From contig JAJNNY010000008.1 of the NCBI GenBank assembly GCA_022453515.1, positions 806,001 to 870,000 on the forward strand: a DNA stretch of 64,000 nt, written 5' to 3'. Of the stretch, positions 1 to 13,100 are shown piece by piece. The notes under the pieces are model-generated. The model was not told the DNA's origin. It saw nothing but the letters and a program-made list of their open reading frames with translations, and did not search any database. The stretch comes from Astrocystis sublimbata (taxonomy: Eukaryota > Ascomycota > Sordariomycetes > Xylariales > Xylariaceae). Position 1 is the stretch's first letter. The number at the start of each line of letters is the position of its first letter. The translations under genes and the position numbers were made by a program.

Positions 1-3000
1 GCAAGTAAGGTAACTTAACTTACTCATCCCCTATCCCGAGTATGCCACTGTGTTCGATCGTGTCAAGCTACGCGTACTGGGTAGGATTATATCCGCTGCG
101 CGATGACTGCATAAGCTGTATCAGCTCAACGTTAAGCTGGAATCGTACTTTACATTCGCTGTCCATACATGCCACGACAATCTGTCGACCGCAACGACTT
201 GCGGGTGCTTACCCGAAATCTTGATTACCGCAAACTTCTTTCTGAAGAAATGACCATTCATCCGTTTGAACTACGGTAGAATTAAGCGCCCGTCTGACAC
301 TACGTGCAGTGTCAGCTGCTCCGCTACACTCGTGGCATGCTACCCTTTGGCTCCTTGTGCATAAGTAGGTGAAGTGAATTTGTGGGCGCTGGCCCCCGCT
401 GAACTTCTTCGTCGAAGATACGATGAACTGTCTACATAGTATAATGACGGGGTGAGGAACAAATTTGGCCAAAATCTGTCAGAAACATACGATGCATACG
501 CTGCAGAGCTATCGAATAAACCACCAATCGAGTCCAAGAAGATCATCACATTGTTCGTTACCTCTTATGATAAGGAACGTGTGTGCAATATGGTTTTCTG
601 GTACACCGAGAAACATCTATGGTGGGATCTATGGTTATCGGGAGGCACCGTTGTCATGCTCCTGGAGAACGCTCTCCGTGGGACAATTCTCGGGCATCGT
701 ATGAGTGAACGGGCCGGATCCCATTCATGTTACCGTGGGAGAATCCAAATAATCGTCATCTCCAAGACATCCAAAACAGGTGATGTTCTTGCGCTTACCC
801 TATCGCACTTCGAGGTGCGCGCTTGGTGACGGGGCCATGGAGACCAGATGAATGATGTCCACATCGGTCTGGATGGCCCTTTTCTCAAAAACTATCGGAT
901 CAACGAGCTATCGTTCGTCAGAGACAACGCATCTGATGTATCATCCGAAAGTATCAGGGAATATCAAGTTTCGTGTATCGCATCGACCTCAGTCCCGGTG
1001 AGGTCGACCATAATGCGACCAGATAATCTGAGGATACGTGGCAACTCAACTATAATGGAAAAATCCCTTGACATTTGTGAAAATGGCTCTGGGCTTCTAT
1101 ACTGGCTGGCTAGCAGCAGATATTTGAAGTGGCGCGATGCTTGCATGCTTCGTCTTCTGAGATGCCTGGATTTAACCCGGGCGTTGGGCAATCGCTTGCA
1201 TGCCGTTACCCCGAGTTCTTGGACGAGGAGACGGCAGCCACTCCACATGTTGCTGTCGTTATGTTATGATAGAGGGATAGTAACATTGCCAACGATGTGT
1301 GTGTCGTATGTTCCTAGAGAAGGATCATCTCAGGTAGCGATTAGAAGTACATACGTGAGCTAGGGTTGTCATGATGGCTAGAATTAAACCAGTACCCTAA
1401 TAGTTTTATTGCCACGTCACAATAGCTCTCCAGCTCTTCGTTTCTCTAATACCTTGACACGTAGTGTGAAAAATGAATGAAAGTCAAACACAAGTCAGAC
1501 TCACATGTGCTTAATATTGGAATGACTAATGTATAAGTTCTGGGCTTCCTCTAGATTATATTCTATACGATTATCCTGTAACCAATATACAATCAACTAA
1601 CTCTACATACGTAGACTATTCTATAGGGAATCACTGTAAAAGATTTATGGTATTTCGCTTTAAATAGGACTTTGATGATACTCTACCTACGTAGCAGTAT
1701 TTAAGGGTTCCTTCGATTTCACATTGCGGGCTTCACTGGCAGGCCACAAACCCCAGCTCTGAAATCATTGACGTTGGTGCCGGCTACCGTCATGAACTCA
1801 GTGCCTGACGACTTCCGCATAATCTTGAACGGCTCAAACTCGAGAGAATACCACGATATTGTTGAGGTAGAGGGGCACGGCTGAATCGATCACATACTCG
1901 CAAACCTGTCCTCTCCTATTCACTGGATTAGTGTGTCCCATGAACACTGAAAACCTGTTGGCCACTTTGATAACGCAACCCGCTCCAATACTGAATATAA
2001 TTAATGTTCTGCATTGTGTTGTTTTAGCCTTGATGCTGATCCCAGGCATACGTCACCGTTTATCAGCTTTCCCGATATAATTATCATCTTGCTTTGAGCT
2101 TCGAGCTTTGCAGGTGACAATGGCCGTCTTGTCCTTATGAGTAATAGAACAGCTATCGAAATTATGTTATATATGCATACGCGCAACACTTCGTACTAGA
2201 GTGACCATGGAACATATTGTCGTACCCCTCGCAAACAATATATGAATCATGGGTAACAAAACCTTTTCTCGAATTGGTTATTATATAGCCTCCGCGTTTC
2301 TTTGGACGTTGTATACGGGGTTCACACTACTACTGGTCGTTGCTACGAGTTGTGCATGATATCCATGCAAGAAAGTAAGGGGTTCACCACCTACTATGAG
2401 ACTCTATCTAGACTCTTACCCCCCAGAGCGACTATACGGTTGTGTGTTGAGCATGTTATGTCTTGTTTCTCTGTCAGGTTGACCACTTTGCTGCAAAGTG
2501 TCAGTCTCCCTCCCTGGCCATCTATTGCCATGTCCAACTAGGGCATAGCATTTCGAAATAAAGGTTTTTCATCCATCAGTGCGTGATCCAGATTCTGAAG
2601 AACTGTTTATCCTCGATCAATCATGTTCCGATCCAAGAACAAGGAGCTCATCCTTACGTTCGAGTGACAGTTGAGATGTACTTTCGTTGGCATTCTCTTA
2701 TGATGCTTCACAAGAGTTGTCAGGCTATTGTCTATTCATTTACCAGCCGCAGAGTTTTTTCAACACCTATGATAGGCTTATAGGCGGTGTTGTCTTGATC
2801 GTGGTAGGGATCCTGCTGGCCACTTGGCCTAGAGTTGAATCTCTAGCCGCTCGAAGAAGTAATTAACCAGCGTATCATATTTGATACCATGAATATACCA
2901 CCACAGTGGTCCTCAACGGGGAGCTCTATCCTTCTTTTTGTTACATCTGCGCAAGATTCAGCTCCGCCGTGCGTAAAATCTCAAGCCCTGCGGAGACAAA

Positions 3001-6000
3001 GGAACACATCAACGTTCATGCAAAGCAACATGGTCATCATGAATATCTGGAATACTGCAGCACTTTGACGTACAATCTTCTATCAAAAGCTCTGACACTA
3101 TATCCGTATCCCTTCCGTTTGCTCTGCCTATCCCGATTCGACTATTGTAGTGACGTATAATTTATATTCCATCTTAGTCCAGTCGTTGAGGAGTTAAGTT
3201 GGAGAAACCGTCGTGGCGCATTGCTACGAGCAACATGATGTGTATCCATAACATTGACCAGGGGAGATAAACACTTAATGTCGAACGAAAATATTTGACG
3301 ACGAGTGATTTGGCGAGACTCCCTAACAAAATGCGGAGGGATGGGTTAATGAGCAAATGATCCAAACCTACACTACATACTTACATGTCGGTGTAAACTG
3401 TAATAAAAGGGCATATGAACCAAGATACGATGTGGCACCTTCTGATCCACGAAAGCAGACCAAATCAGCATCTTGTCGTTTCTGTAATACTTGAGAGACC
3501 AAAGCTGCCATGCCGGAGTAGCTTTTCAAATTAGTGTGGCTCACCCTCTACGCTGTCTGACACTGTTGGTTGACCATTTGATTTACAGTGATGCATAATC
3601 AGGTGGTACAGTTGCTTCAAGTGTCCCAAGACGTGCAACTCGGTGCGCTTTGGCCCCGAATCATTCGGCATCGTTCATACTTTTTCAGTTCCCTTTTGAT
3701 TCAGCAGCCGGAGAGAGGATGCCACACTAGCAACGAGTGTCCAACACCGAGCGGTTCTGGTGAGCTAGCCGCCCGCGACTTCTTTCCTCGATGGATGCTT
3801 CTTTCGTAGCATAGTCATTTACTAGCGTGCTTTACCCTTCTGTAGCCCTTAGATTTTGCCAAAGCTTCATAGGGTTTGTTTGAAGCCATTTATTCCACGG
3901 CGCTTGCGAGCGCCGTTTTGCCATGTTGCTCTTCGAATTCTACTCCCATTTGTCTTACTCGCTGCTAGTCATCTATCGAAAGCAGTCTAGCAGGCATTGA
4001 ATACATGCCATCAAATTTCGGAAGCGGTCACTTGTCATTATCTTGGTGCGCAGTATTGTGCTGCCAACCTCACCTGAGCGCCCCCCTCTAGTTCGATACA
4101 AGAGCGAATAGCTAGAGGTTTCGCTATGACGTGCACTCGAGACTAATACTTATCGCATTGCAGCTATGCAGACCACTTCCCTCGGTGAACAACCACAGCC
4201 TGAATGCTAACCTAGAGTATCTCTTGTTGCGAGATGTTGCTGCACTACGTTGCCATGAAATGCCACCGACGACATGGCTAATGTAAGCTGGCGGACTAAT
4301 TGACTGCCCAGCTGACTGAAATCGTACGATTCTTCACCTTCCGGTGTTTTACTTAGTTTGCGCCACGACCTAGCGGGACCGTCCAACGCCACCTTGTTGT
4401 ACCTTTCGGGACGTGGCGTCGACGCTAATGGCGAGTATGGCCTCATGTCCTCCTCAGCAGAAGGCAGCCTCACAAAGTGCGCCCGTTGCAACCGAGCATC
4501 GCTTACATTAGCGGTGGTGAAACAGCGGCAATCTGTCTACTCGTATTTGTTTCCTGTGCACTGTGAGAACCGAGCTACCGAGTCTTAGACCTGTTAGACT
4601 TGTTCGACCTGGGGCTCATACTAATACGGAAAAGAAGGGGGATGTCCTGGATATTTTGGGCAATCGGGTAAGCAGATCGTCTGGTAAATTATGCCGGACT
4701 GGGCCTGGACTGAACGACTGATCGGAGCATTGATCTGCGCTTAAAAATGCGGATGTGTTGCAGGGATCCAGGTCCCCTTCGTCGATCATTGCCGGGACGT
4801 ACCTATCTACGAGCACAGTACACAGTATGAGTACGGAGAAAGGACGGCATGAGGCGAGGGAGGGAGCAAGTACTGACTGTACTACTGCTCGAGCTACGGC
4901 GAGCTACGGTACTCTCCATGTGTCGTGGCACGCTAGAACAGTTGAATGGTTCTATACTTGCTAGCGCGTGCGTACCTACACTAGGTTCGCGTGTTATTGC
5001 CCTGCTTATGGGCTGCTTCGTCATGGAAACTATAAGTCGCATAGTCAGATTACAGGTCCAGGTCCACCTCCTTGCGCTTGATCAAGAAAACCATGCGACG
5101 AAACCATCCCTCCCAAGAAAACGAGCGAATGGAAACCCGACTGTTGGCTTGCCTCCTAGTTGCGGAATCTGGAAGCTATACTATACATACTGTACGCACG
5201 GTCCCGCTGTTCGAACAAAAATAAGCTTAGCAATCTTAGCAGACCTATACTACGTCAGCTGTCAGTTCATGACGGGAAGATCCGTTGGCGAGCGTCGGTT
5301 GGTCACATGTGTACTTGGAGCCTAAAACTATACGGAAGTAGACGCTGCGTCTGCAATAGACTCCTTTGTGCGAAGCGGCAATATTCTTACTATACGGTGC
5401 TGAAAACCAGAGTGGAATCGTGTAAACCACCTCTGAATGTGCGACTGGTTGTCCTCCAGGGTGAGTGAGTATCGTGAGTGAGTGTGAGAATGCGGCTTGA
5501 TCAGAGTCAGGGTGTCAGGGTGCTTGGTGAGTTGGATATGTTACATTGCAGAAGATCCATGGACCGACTCTGTGCAAAGTATGGAACCGGGATACCAACC
5601 CTAAACGGCGAAATCTCCGACGCAGGGCACCATAACAGCGGCACAAGGAACATCCCATCTTGACGCATACCTCACATACCTTACGTATACTCACTTAAGT
5701 ACAGCAGGGCTCCTTGTACGATACACGACGAGCACGATATGGTAATGCTAGGGCAACATTGAGGTGTGAGGGCCGCTGTAACCGAATCTGCAATATGTGC
5801 CAAGCACATACGAGTACAATATTTCAAGGACTCGGCGATAGTCATAGTATGAATTGGCAACCTATAAGCAAGCGAAGCCCACCCGTTATATCAGACCGCG
5901 AGTCAGCAACTCGGCAGCATGAGCGGCAACAAGTGAAGATTGACGGTTGTGACGTGCACTAACGGTACTTAGTCCTTAGGTAATCAATAGAAGCCCGCTA

Positions 6001-8410
6001 TTACAGATTGCGGAAATTCGCATTATACGGGTTTGCATTCAACGTATACTTACTTATCTTGTATGGGTGTCGATCCTTCTGACACCGGACATCTTTAACG
6101 GCATCCGGTCAGAGCGGCGCTATAGCCGAACCAATGGTCTCCTAGTAAGGGAAATCGAATTGACAAGATGGCTGGGTGACGCCATTGGAAACAATTGATA
6201 CCACTGTGGTAGAGTTGGTTGTCGTCACACTCGCTTCCGCCAGACTTACAATATCGCATACGTACGTGTACACACTTAACTAACCAAATAGATAAATACG
6301 AACAGTGAGCGTCACGCACCCGCACCGTTTTGCAGTTAAAGCCTTGAGATGGATGATTAAATATGGCTTGCTGGCGACATGTCGACGCCGCATGCCAACC
6401 TATGTTGAATTTAGAGCCACTGATGATAAGGACAGGGATGGCTCAACTGAAACGTGATCCGAGCGAAGACAAGGTACTTCAGGCTTATATACATACATTG
6501 CGGGGTTTACGAGCCAACGGGTTGATTGATGTGTGCGCAAAATGGGGTGGCAGGCTTCCTAGCCACTGGGCAGAAGCCTGGACTGCTTGCCAGACCGACC
6601 TGTGGACATCCGGACTGGAAGTGGGCAAATCCGAAGAGAAAAAACGTGGCTGACGGTGCCGTAGCGGGAAGGTGAAGTGCTCCTTGGGTGTTGCTTGCGC
6701 CTCTGAAGATTTTAAGTCGTTTGGGATATATGATCGACTCTATATGCTCAAGCAACATTTCCTCATCGAACACGAAACGAATGCTACATGGTTCCATCGA
6801 TTCTCGCCATCAGCCCTTCGTGGTGAGATGTCATATCCCATTCTACAAAGTTCATGGCCGCAATTCCCTACTCGGATCATGAACTTAACTACTCGTAACC
6901 TTAACAAAAACCTTCACCGACGACTTCGAAGGGATGGTCAATCGCTGACCTGGTGTTAGCAGTATAATATTGAAGCAGGTCATGCTGGAGCCAATACAGT
7001 GCAAAATGTACACAGTCGACCAGAACAATAGGTGTCATTCCAATACAACAATTAGTCCTATCTAGCGTATTGATGAGCTGTACGCTGTACACGTCGTTTC
7101 AGGGGAAGGCATGTATAGCCGTATTTAACCCAGTCTAATATTGCCAAGAGACTGGAATCAGAATGATTTTATAACTAACGTGACGAAAAGAAGATTAGAC
7201 TGTCGCACGGATCTTCTTTAAACGACATGCATAAGAGCGATCGACATAAGCACTCCTTAGTTGGACGCTAGAGACAATAACAACAAAGTCCCAAAATGAC
7301 CTCTAAAGGGCAAGGTGCAATATGACTAGGGCCTATATTAGCGTATAATCACAACCCAGCGGATCATAACTTGCTAATTAGTACATGCCAGGGCGTTTTC
7401 GACGAGGTATACTAATGAAGATCTTCTCTGGCATCACTGCTCATGTCCATGTGATGATCATTAAACGATGATATACCCAACCTCACCAGCGGGATAGGCA
7501 GATTTTCAGGGATCGGGTTCTGGATCTGGCTCAGATCAGAAATAGGCCATGACGATTTCCGGATTGTGTGAGGGAGAAAGAGAGAATGGGTGGTGTCATT
7601 CGAAACTACAATACCCGTAGGGTGTCCGAGGGCCCAGAGCTGACGATGGACATCAGAGCCTGTAGTTTTCCTGAAGGCTGTGGCAATCTTCTTCTGGAAC
7701 ACTTGAAATAGCCAAAAATGGTATGAAGACAAAACCGCAGTAGTGATGACGATGCAGTCTTTAGCTGACTGAAAATTTCAACTATGCGAGTCTGTAACCC
7801 TGCATTTCTACCTCGAAGATTGATGACATGCCAGCTACCAAGTACACTCTGAAGGTTCTTTCAACCTCTAGGGATGCGTATCACACCAATGTTCCTCTGG
7901 CAAATTGCCAAGTTCTCCTAGTTTGACGACGCAGACGTCCGGTCCAAGAACATATTTGTAGCAACAGCTCAATTTTAATGAATCATTTGGATTATCAATA
8001 CAGCCGATATCCTAATACCTTGATATATATACATTAATAATAAATGAGAAGCCCGACTGGGCAAAGCCAACCGGCTTGCCATGCCAATAGATTCCCAGTA
8101 TCCCTGTTTTAACGCCATTGTGATGCTCCGTTGATGTCCAACACGCCATTATCATGCAAAGGTGTCGTTTAACCACCAAGCCAATCCCCCACCGTACTCC
8201 CGTGCGCTCATTATTGCTGGCAACATCTTGAAAAAGAAAAAAAAGTCGATTTTGGTGGCCGTAAAACATCGTTCAAACTTTAAGCTGGTATCATGGGAAT
8301 TATGCCATCCGTTCCACATATCCATTGCCGGGATATGGTAGCGCCGATTAATAGATTAAGGAATTCAAATTTTATCGAATTAGAGAGATCTCGCCGGACG
8401 CGTATCGGGA
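1..8410. other. Gene-poor stretch, no supported gene
   Basis: No gene can be supported over 8.4 kb. The longest open frames are on the plus strand, about 125 codons at 452-829 and 171 codons at 848-1363. Neither shows a recognisable domain, and I found no convincing splice joining them. Composition is near balanced with AT-rich patches, for example 1500-1700. I saw no LTR pair, transposase motif or tRNA B box. It may be long-diverged repeat DNA or plain intergenic DNA. Confidence 0.5.
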
Positions 8411-9424
8411 TTAACGTAATGAGTTGTTGTTGTTGCCCAGACTGTGACATCCGCGTTCATGTCGCTTCATGTTGCTCCGAACGCTGAAAGCTTTACCGCA
8501 GCCGGTGTGGGGACATTTGAATGGTTTCTCTCCCGTGTGGGAATGGCTGTGGATGCGGAGTGAGCTCGGTCGCGAGAACGCTTTGTTGCAGGTCTGGCAG
8601 ATGTATCGATCTTGAGACTGAGGGAAAGATGCTGCAGACGATGGTGATATGTAATGATGATGTTGCCATGGATTAGCCCCCGAAGATGGTGTCAATGACA
8701 CCGTCACAGGTAGAGGAGGAAAGCTCTGCGACAGGATTAGCATCGTAGCTTGATATGTATTTGGGACTGTTGGACCTATGCGACTTACCTGTGGTAATGG
8801 TCTCTGGTAGAAAAGTCCGGAGATCTGAGACTGGGCTGTAGGAAGAGATGGCGTAAAATAAGTGGGCATCGCAGGTTGGTTCAAGTATGATGATTGAAAA
8901 GCCTGGGGCGGATACGCCTGGTGCTGCATTGGTAACCGGGATATAACAGGATTCATGTGCTGGCGATGAATGTCTTCCACCGGCGGCGTCGTTTCATAAT
9001 AGTAATTATTCCCTCCAGATATTACTGGCACTTGTGTAAGTGACTTTGTCGTCGATGGGGAGTTATATCCTTCAAACGACGCGTCCGTGCTCATAGGTGG
9101 TGTAGGTGGTAGAGCAGCTCGAGAAGGCCCACTACTCGAATGATGAGACGAATTAGGTCGAGTATCGCCCTTTGTTGAAGATGCTGGTCCCAAATCTTAG
9201 TAAACGACGACCCATGGCTACGTACCTCTTGGGGTAAATTTGCACGTACCTGGCTGTGACTGCGGAGATTGTTCAGACGTTGGCGACCCAGCATCCGCCA
9301 TCACCAACAAGTTCGAGATGGACGGAAGAGAACATTTGGCAGCCTCGTCCATTGGGGGCGATGGTGGTGGTTGGGGATATCCGTATTGAGCACCGGGCTG
9401 GTTTGCATATATGGCCATTGCCAT
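8411..9424 (-). CDS. C2H2 zinc-finger transcription factor
   Basis: A likely nuclear DNA-binding regulator of 294 aa in three exons: 9250-9424, 8789-9183 and 8411-8725. Intron 1 (66 bp) starts GTACGT and ends CCAG. Intron 2 (63 bp) starts GTAAGT, has branch site GCTAATC and ends CGCAG; both splices keep frame. The N-terminus (residues 1-58) is Pro-rich with the short motif SLPSISNLL. Residues 59-190 are Ser/Pro/Gln-rich. Two fingers close the protein: C233-x2-C236-x12-H249-x3-H253, and C261-x4-C266-x12-H279-x4-H284, joined by the classic linker HTGEKPF. The finger pair RPSSLRIH / VRSNMKRH resembles fungal regulators of the MtfA/Azf1 sort, but the subgroup is not settled. No neighbour lies within 8 kb on the left or 12 kb on the right. 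Confidence 0.88.
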
Positions 9425-10167
9425 CTTCTTTTCCTAAGCAACGACGAGATTCCTAGGCGATTACCGAAATTAATAAACTGCGGTCGTGTGAAATCGTATT
9501 ACTGAAGGTGTGTACAGGGCGTGTTTCGAGTAGTTGTGTTATTCATCAAAGGTGTGGTTTCGTGAGCGACGATAGTTCTAGATTCACGAGGACTCAATAT
9601 GGTAGGGCAGGACGCGGAGGTGTGGGTAGTTAAATATGGCAGGATTAAGTGGAAGCGAGGTGACGCTAGATGATGTATCCGTCAGATCTTCCGGATGCGT
9701 ATAAGATGAAGACAATCATGCGCCAATCTAAGGTGTATCCCTGGAGTCAAGCTGTTACAAATTAGACGTGGGCACGGCAGACCTGGGATGAAAGCGACAG
9801 ACGATCCCCAGTATCGAAAGTACTCCTGCATCAACGGCAGGGGCGTTTTGTTTTCATAGCGCCTCCTTTTAATGCCAGAAGGGAGGGGGGGGCCAAGGAC
9901 TCTGTGGCCCCTGGTGTTAGTGACGGCCACATCGACAGGGATTCTAGTTGCCTGCACCAAGTCGCAAGTGAAGACAGCACCGGTTTCTTGGTACGTACTC
10001 GATCCCATCCAGAGCCGAGATCTGATGGGGACGACGAGGGGGACCGTTGGTGCGTGGGCGTGAGCCTGGCCGGGATTGTCGTCAAGGATCGCCAGAGATC
10101 AAACGATCACCCACTACTGCTACAGCAGATCAAGGAGCAGACCAGAGGGATTATCCTATCCGTCATC

Positions 10168-10190
10168 TGGGATTGGGATTGGGATTGGGA
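10168..10190. repeat. GGGATT microsatellite
   Basis: About three and a half copies of the hexamer GGGATT in tandem. It is interstitial, is not the fungal telomere repeat TTAGGG in long array, and gives no sign of a chromosome end. Confidence 0.75.
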
Positions 10191-13100
10191 CTGGTCAGTG
10201 TCTCTGCTCACTAGTACCGAGCCGGACCCAGGGCCATGCGTCTAGAGTGTCGTACGGTACTCGAGCATGTGCATATACTATTGCACCGCTCCGCGCTACA
10301 CGTCGTGCCTACGCCATACAGTACTCTAGAGCCAACTGAGGTGTGTGTGGGCGTCGTAGTGTCAGTATGGCGTCCTCGGGCCTCGATTACCTCTTCGGGA
10401 GTATAGTGCCGTTCGGCTAGCCGGACACTAAACCCCCTGCCTCGAGGTGTTTTGGACTGGCGAGACTGGGGCCCTAGCCCAAACGACTTTTAAAAGCAGG
10501 GGACAGCGACGGGGGACTTGAGACGATATTCGAGTCGCTTTCTCTTGGGACTGATGACGGTTGACGCCCTGACCCCTGTCGTGCCCAGCCATGGCCCGTC
10601 TCTGCTGTGACCGGAGTGTTGCTGTGTTGTTATGCCGTTCATCCCCACGGGTTTAGACGTCACATTGCCCACGCACTTGTCAGACTTCAGATGACTGCTG
10701 CAGATACTGATCTACCTATCCATTGGTCCCTGTCGAGCCTGTGCTGGACCTGTTCCCTCGTTGCTCTTGCACGTCAGATCCCGGACTCTCTGTGTTATAG
10801 TTCAGTTGTCAGGTGTCAGAAACCCACCCCATCGAGCCATCGGCTCGGGAACTTGCCGTGATCTACCGTGCCTCCTGGCAACTCGCGAACCACTTCCACC
10901 GATGCTTCTTACACGTAACTATATATGCGTCAAGTATAGATGTCGCTTAATGATGCTCACGACAGTGAAGTCGGTGAATGAGGGTCTCTCCAGATTGTAA
11001 CGCGTGTTTAGTTTTTACCCCAACGCTCAAGTCCTACTTACTACCTCACATCAGAACCTCGGTTACCGGCTTCTCTAAGTAGCGAACAGTCCCCAGTCAG
11101 TCACCAAGCATCTCATCCACGGCGCTATCCATAATCTCGACTACTGCTTGAATAGCTTTGCAGTATGCTGGATGAGTGAAGCGAGTCACTTGAGTGTTAC
11201 TGTGCGCAGCAGCAGGGATATCGATACCCGATCTGACGGGGCAAGGAAGCACCTAGAAACAGTAACTGCGTCCCGGTTCTAACTAGGAATGGTGGTTATC
11301 AAGAAGCAGACTTTTAGTACGATTATAAACAATGGTAGACCACGTTGGTACCTATATCCAATTGCCTTCTTCACGTACAGGGAATGTTCTACATGATTTT
11401 ATACATCGAGACACACCAGAAGGGAACGGACTGTCTGTGGTAGTATGAAGCTATCTGATTGTTACCGCAACTCGTTCAGCACTGGATGAAACCGACAAAC
11501 GATTCAAACCCTTCTGCCCTACCTACCTACTGTAGTATGGATCTTGCTGTTCCGAAAGACTGGAACATTGGCATGTTCCCAACTCCGATATGACACTGAA
11601 GACTTGATATTACCTGAATCTGGGCGGCGGCACGACTGACTGACGATTAACCTAGTAAGCCTTGTGAGTAGTCAAGGTCGTAATCCGGGGATTGCCGTTG
11701 CAGAGCTTATTACCACGCAGGTTTGGGAGGTGGGATCGTCACTTGTGGGGAGCCGCGCTATCAATTTTCGCTCACTGTCGTCCACAATACTTAGTCGGAT
11801 TCCTCGCCAACGTAAGGCTACCTAGTGTTGTGCCAATTCATAATGCTGGTGATATACGCCGAGCTTGGACCCTTGTGCGCAGTGTATGTAACGTGATGTA
11901 GAGAGCTAGTTTTTTCTAGTGAACGGGGAAACGTACGAGAAAGGGTTGCTACTGATTTCTAAACATTGGCAGGCTGTCAGTGTCAGACTTGCAGATATGA
12001 GTTACCATTCAATACTATGTTTAGTTGTGACTTGCAATCGAGGAGTGCATATCAATATGAGGAGGTACTGCCGATAGCACCTGTGATGGGTACTATCATA
12101 CATATAATTGGAATGTATATCTATACAGCCTGCAATAAGTGCGGTATATTCCATCTGACTGGATGACTTTACGGGGAATATGGTCGTGTCACGGTACCAA
12201 GAAGAATGGCACAATGGATGATGGTAGGTAGGGCGTAAGAAATGCACGCCCCAGGTGGTCCGCAAGAGCTTGGCAAGGGGCTCGCTACCGACATGATTTT
12301 CGGACGTTTAAAATGTGCCCTCTCTGAACCCCTGCGAAGGTCTGTGATCGACGGCTGCGCTGTGAAGCAGGCATCGGAGTATTGAACATCCTGGAAAGCG
12401 ACAAAGATACACAGACGGTGTGCGCTATGCACCGCCAGTAGTAGAAATATCAGACGGCCCCATCTAAGCATCGCATGTAGGCAGTGTTGGCATTGCATCT
12501 TCGCCTTTTCACTGCAGCTCATGACCACACAGACGGCAGGGCAGAGTAGAGCCCAGTTCTGAATGTGGACAAAACGGGGACTTCAGGGAAAGCGACACCT
12601 GGTGTTGGTAAGGCGAGAGAGCGCGCCCTGAACGCGAAACGTGAGCTGCAGGACCGGAGTCGCCCATTCAGCGCCTCAGCGCCTAGTCACCAGTCGGATA
12701 CTAAGGCATCTTGAGCTTGTGGTGGCGTAAGTATACCGGTAGAGAACATATAAGACGTAGGGGAACGGAAAGCAGTTCACAGCTGAGACTGCCACGTGAG
12801 CATCAAAGTACCGTGCTATTGCATTCAGCCATCTCTCTGAACACATCAGCCTACCTAGGCAGAAGAATGTTCAGTTGAAATGAGACTTTGCAGCAGCCAC
12901 AATGCTATACTTCACCTGCTCTCTTGCTTCTAGTCTGTCCATTGAGACAGCCACAGAGGCGCCACACAAACAAACCGAAACCACAAACGTCTCTCTCTTA
13001 CTCTCTATTACGAACTGTGACTTAGCATCAAAACACGAAACATGAAACCTCAATGACAACTCTACCATCTTCTCTCGTTTATGAGTACATGTGTCTGCTC

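Noticed and set aside
848..1363. 171-codon plus-strand frame
   Set aside because: No domain, no splice partners, length near the chance limit for 20 kb.
10168..10190. GGGATT run as a telomere-like repeat
   Set aside because: Short, interstitial and not TTAGGG.
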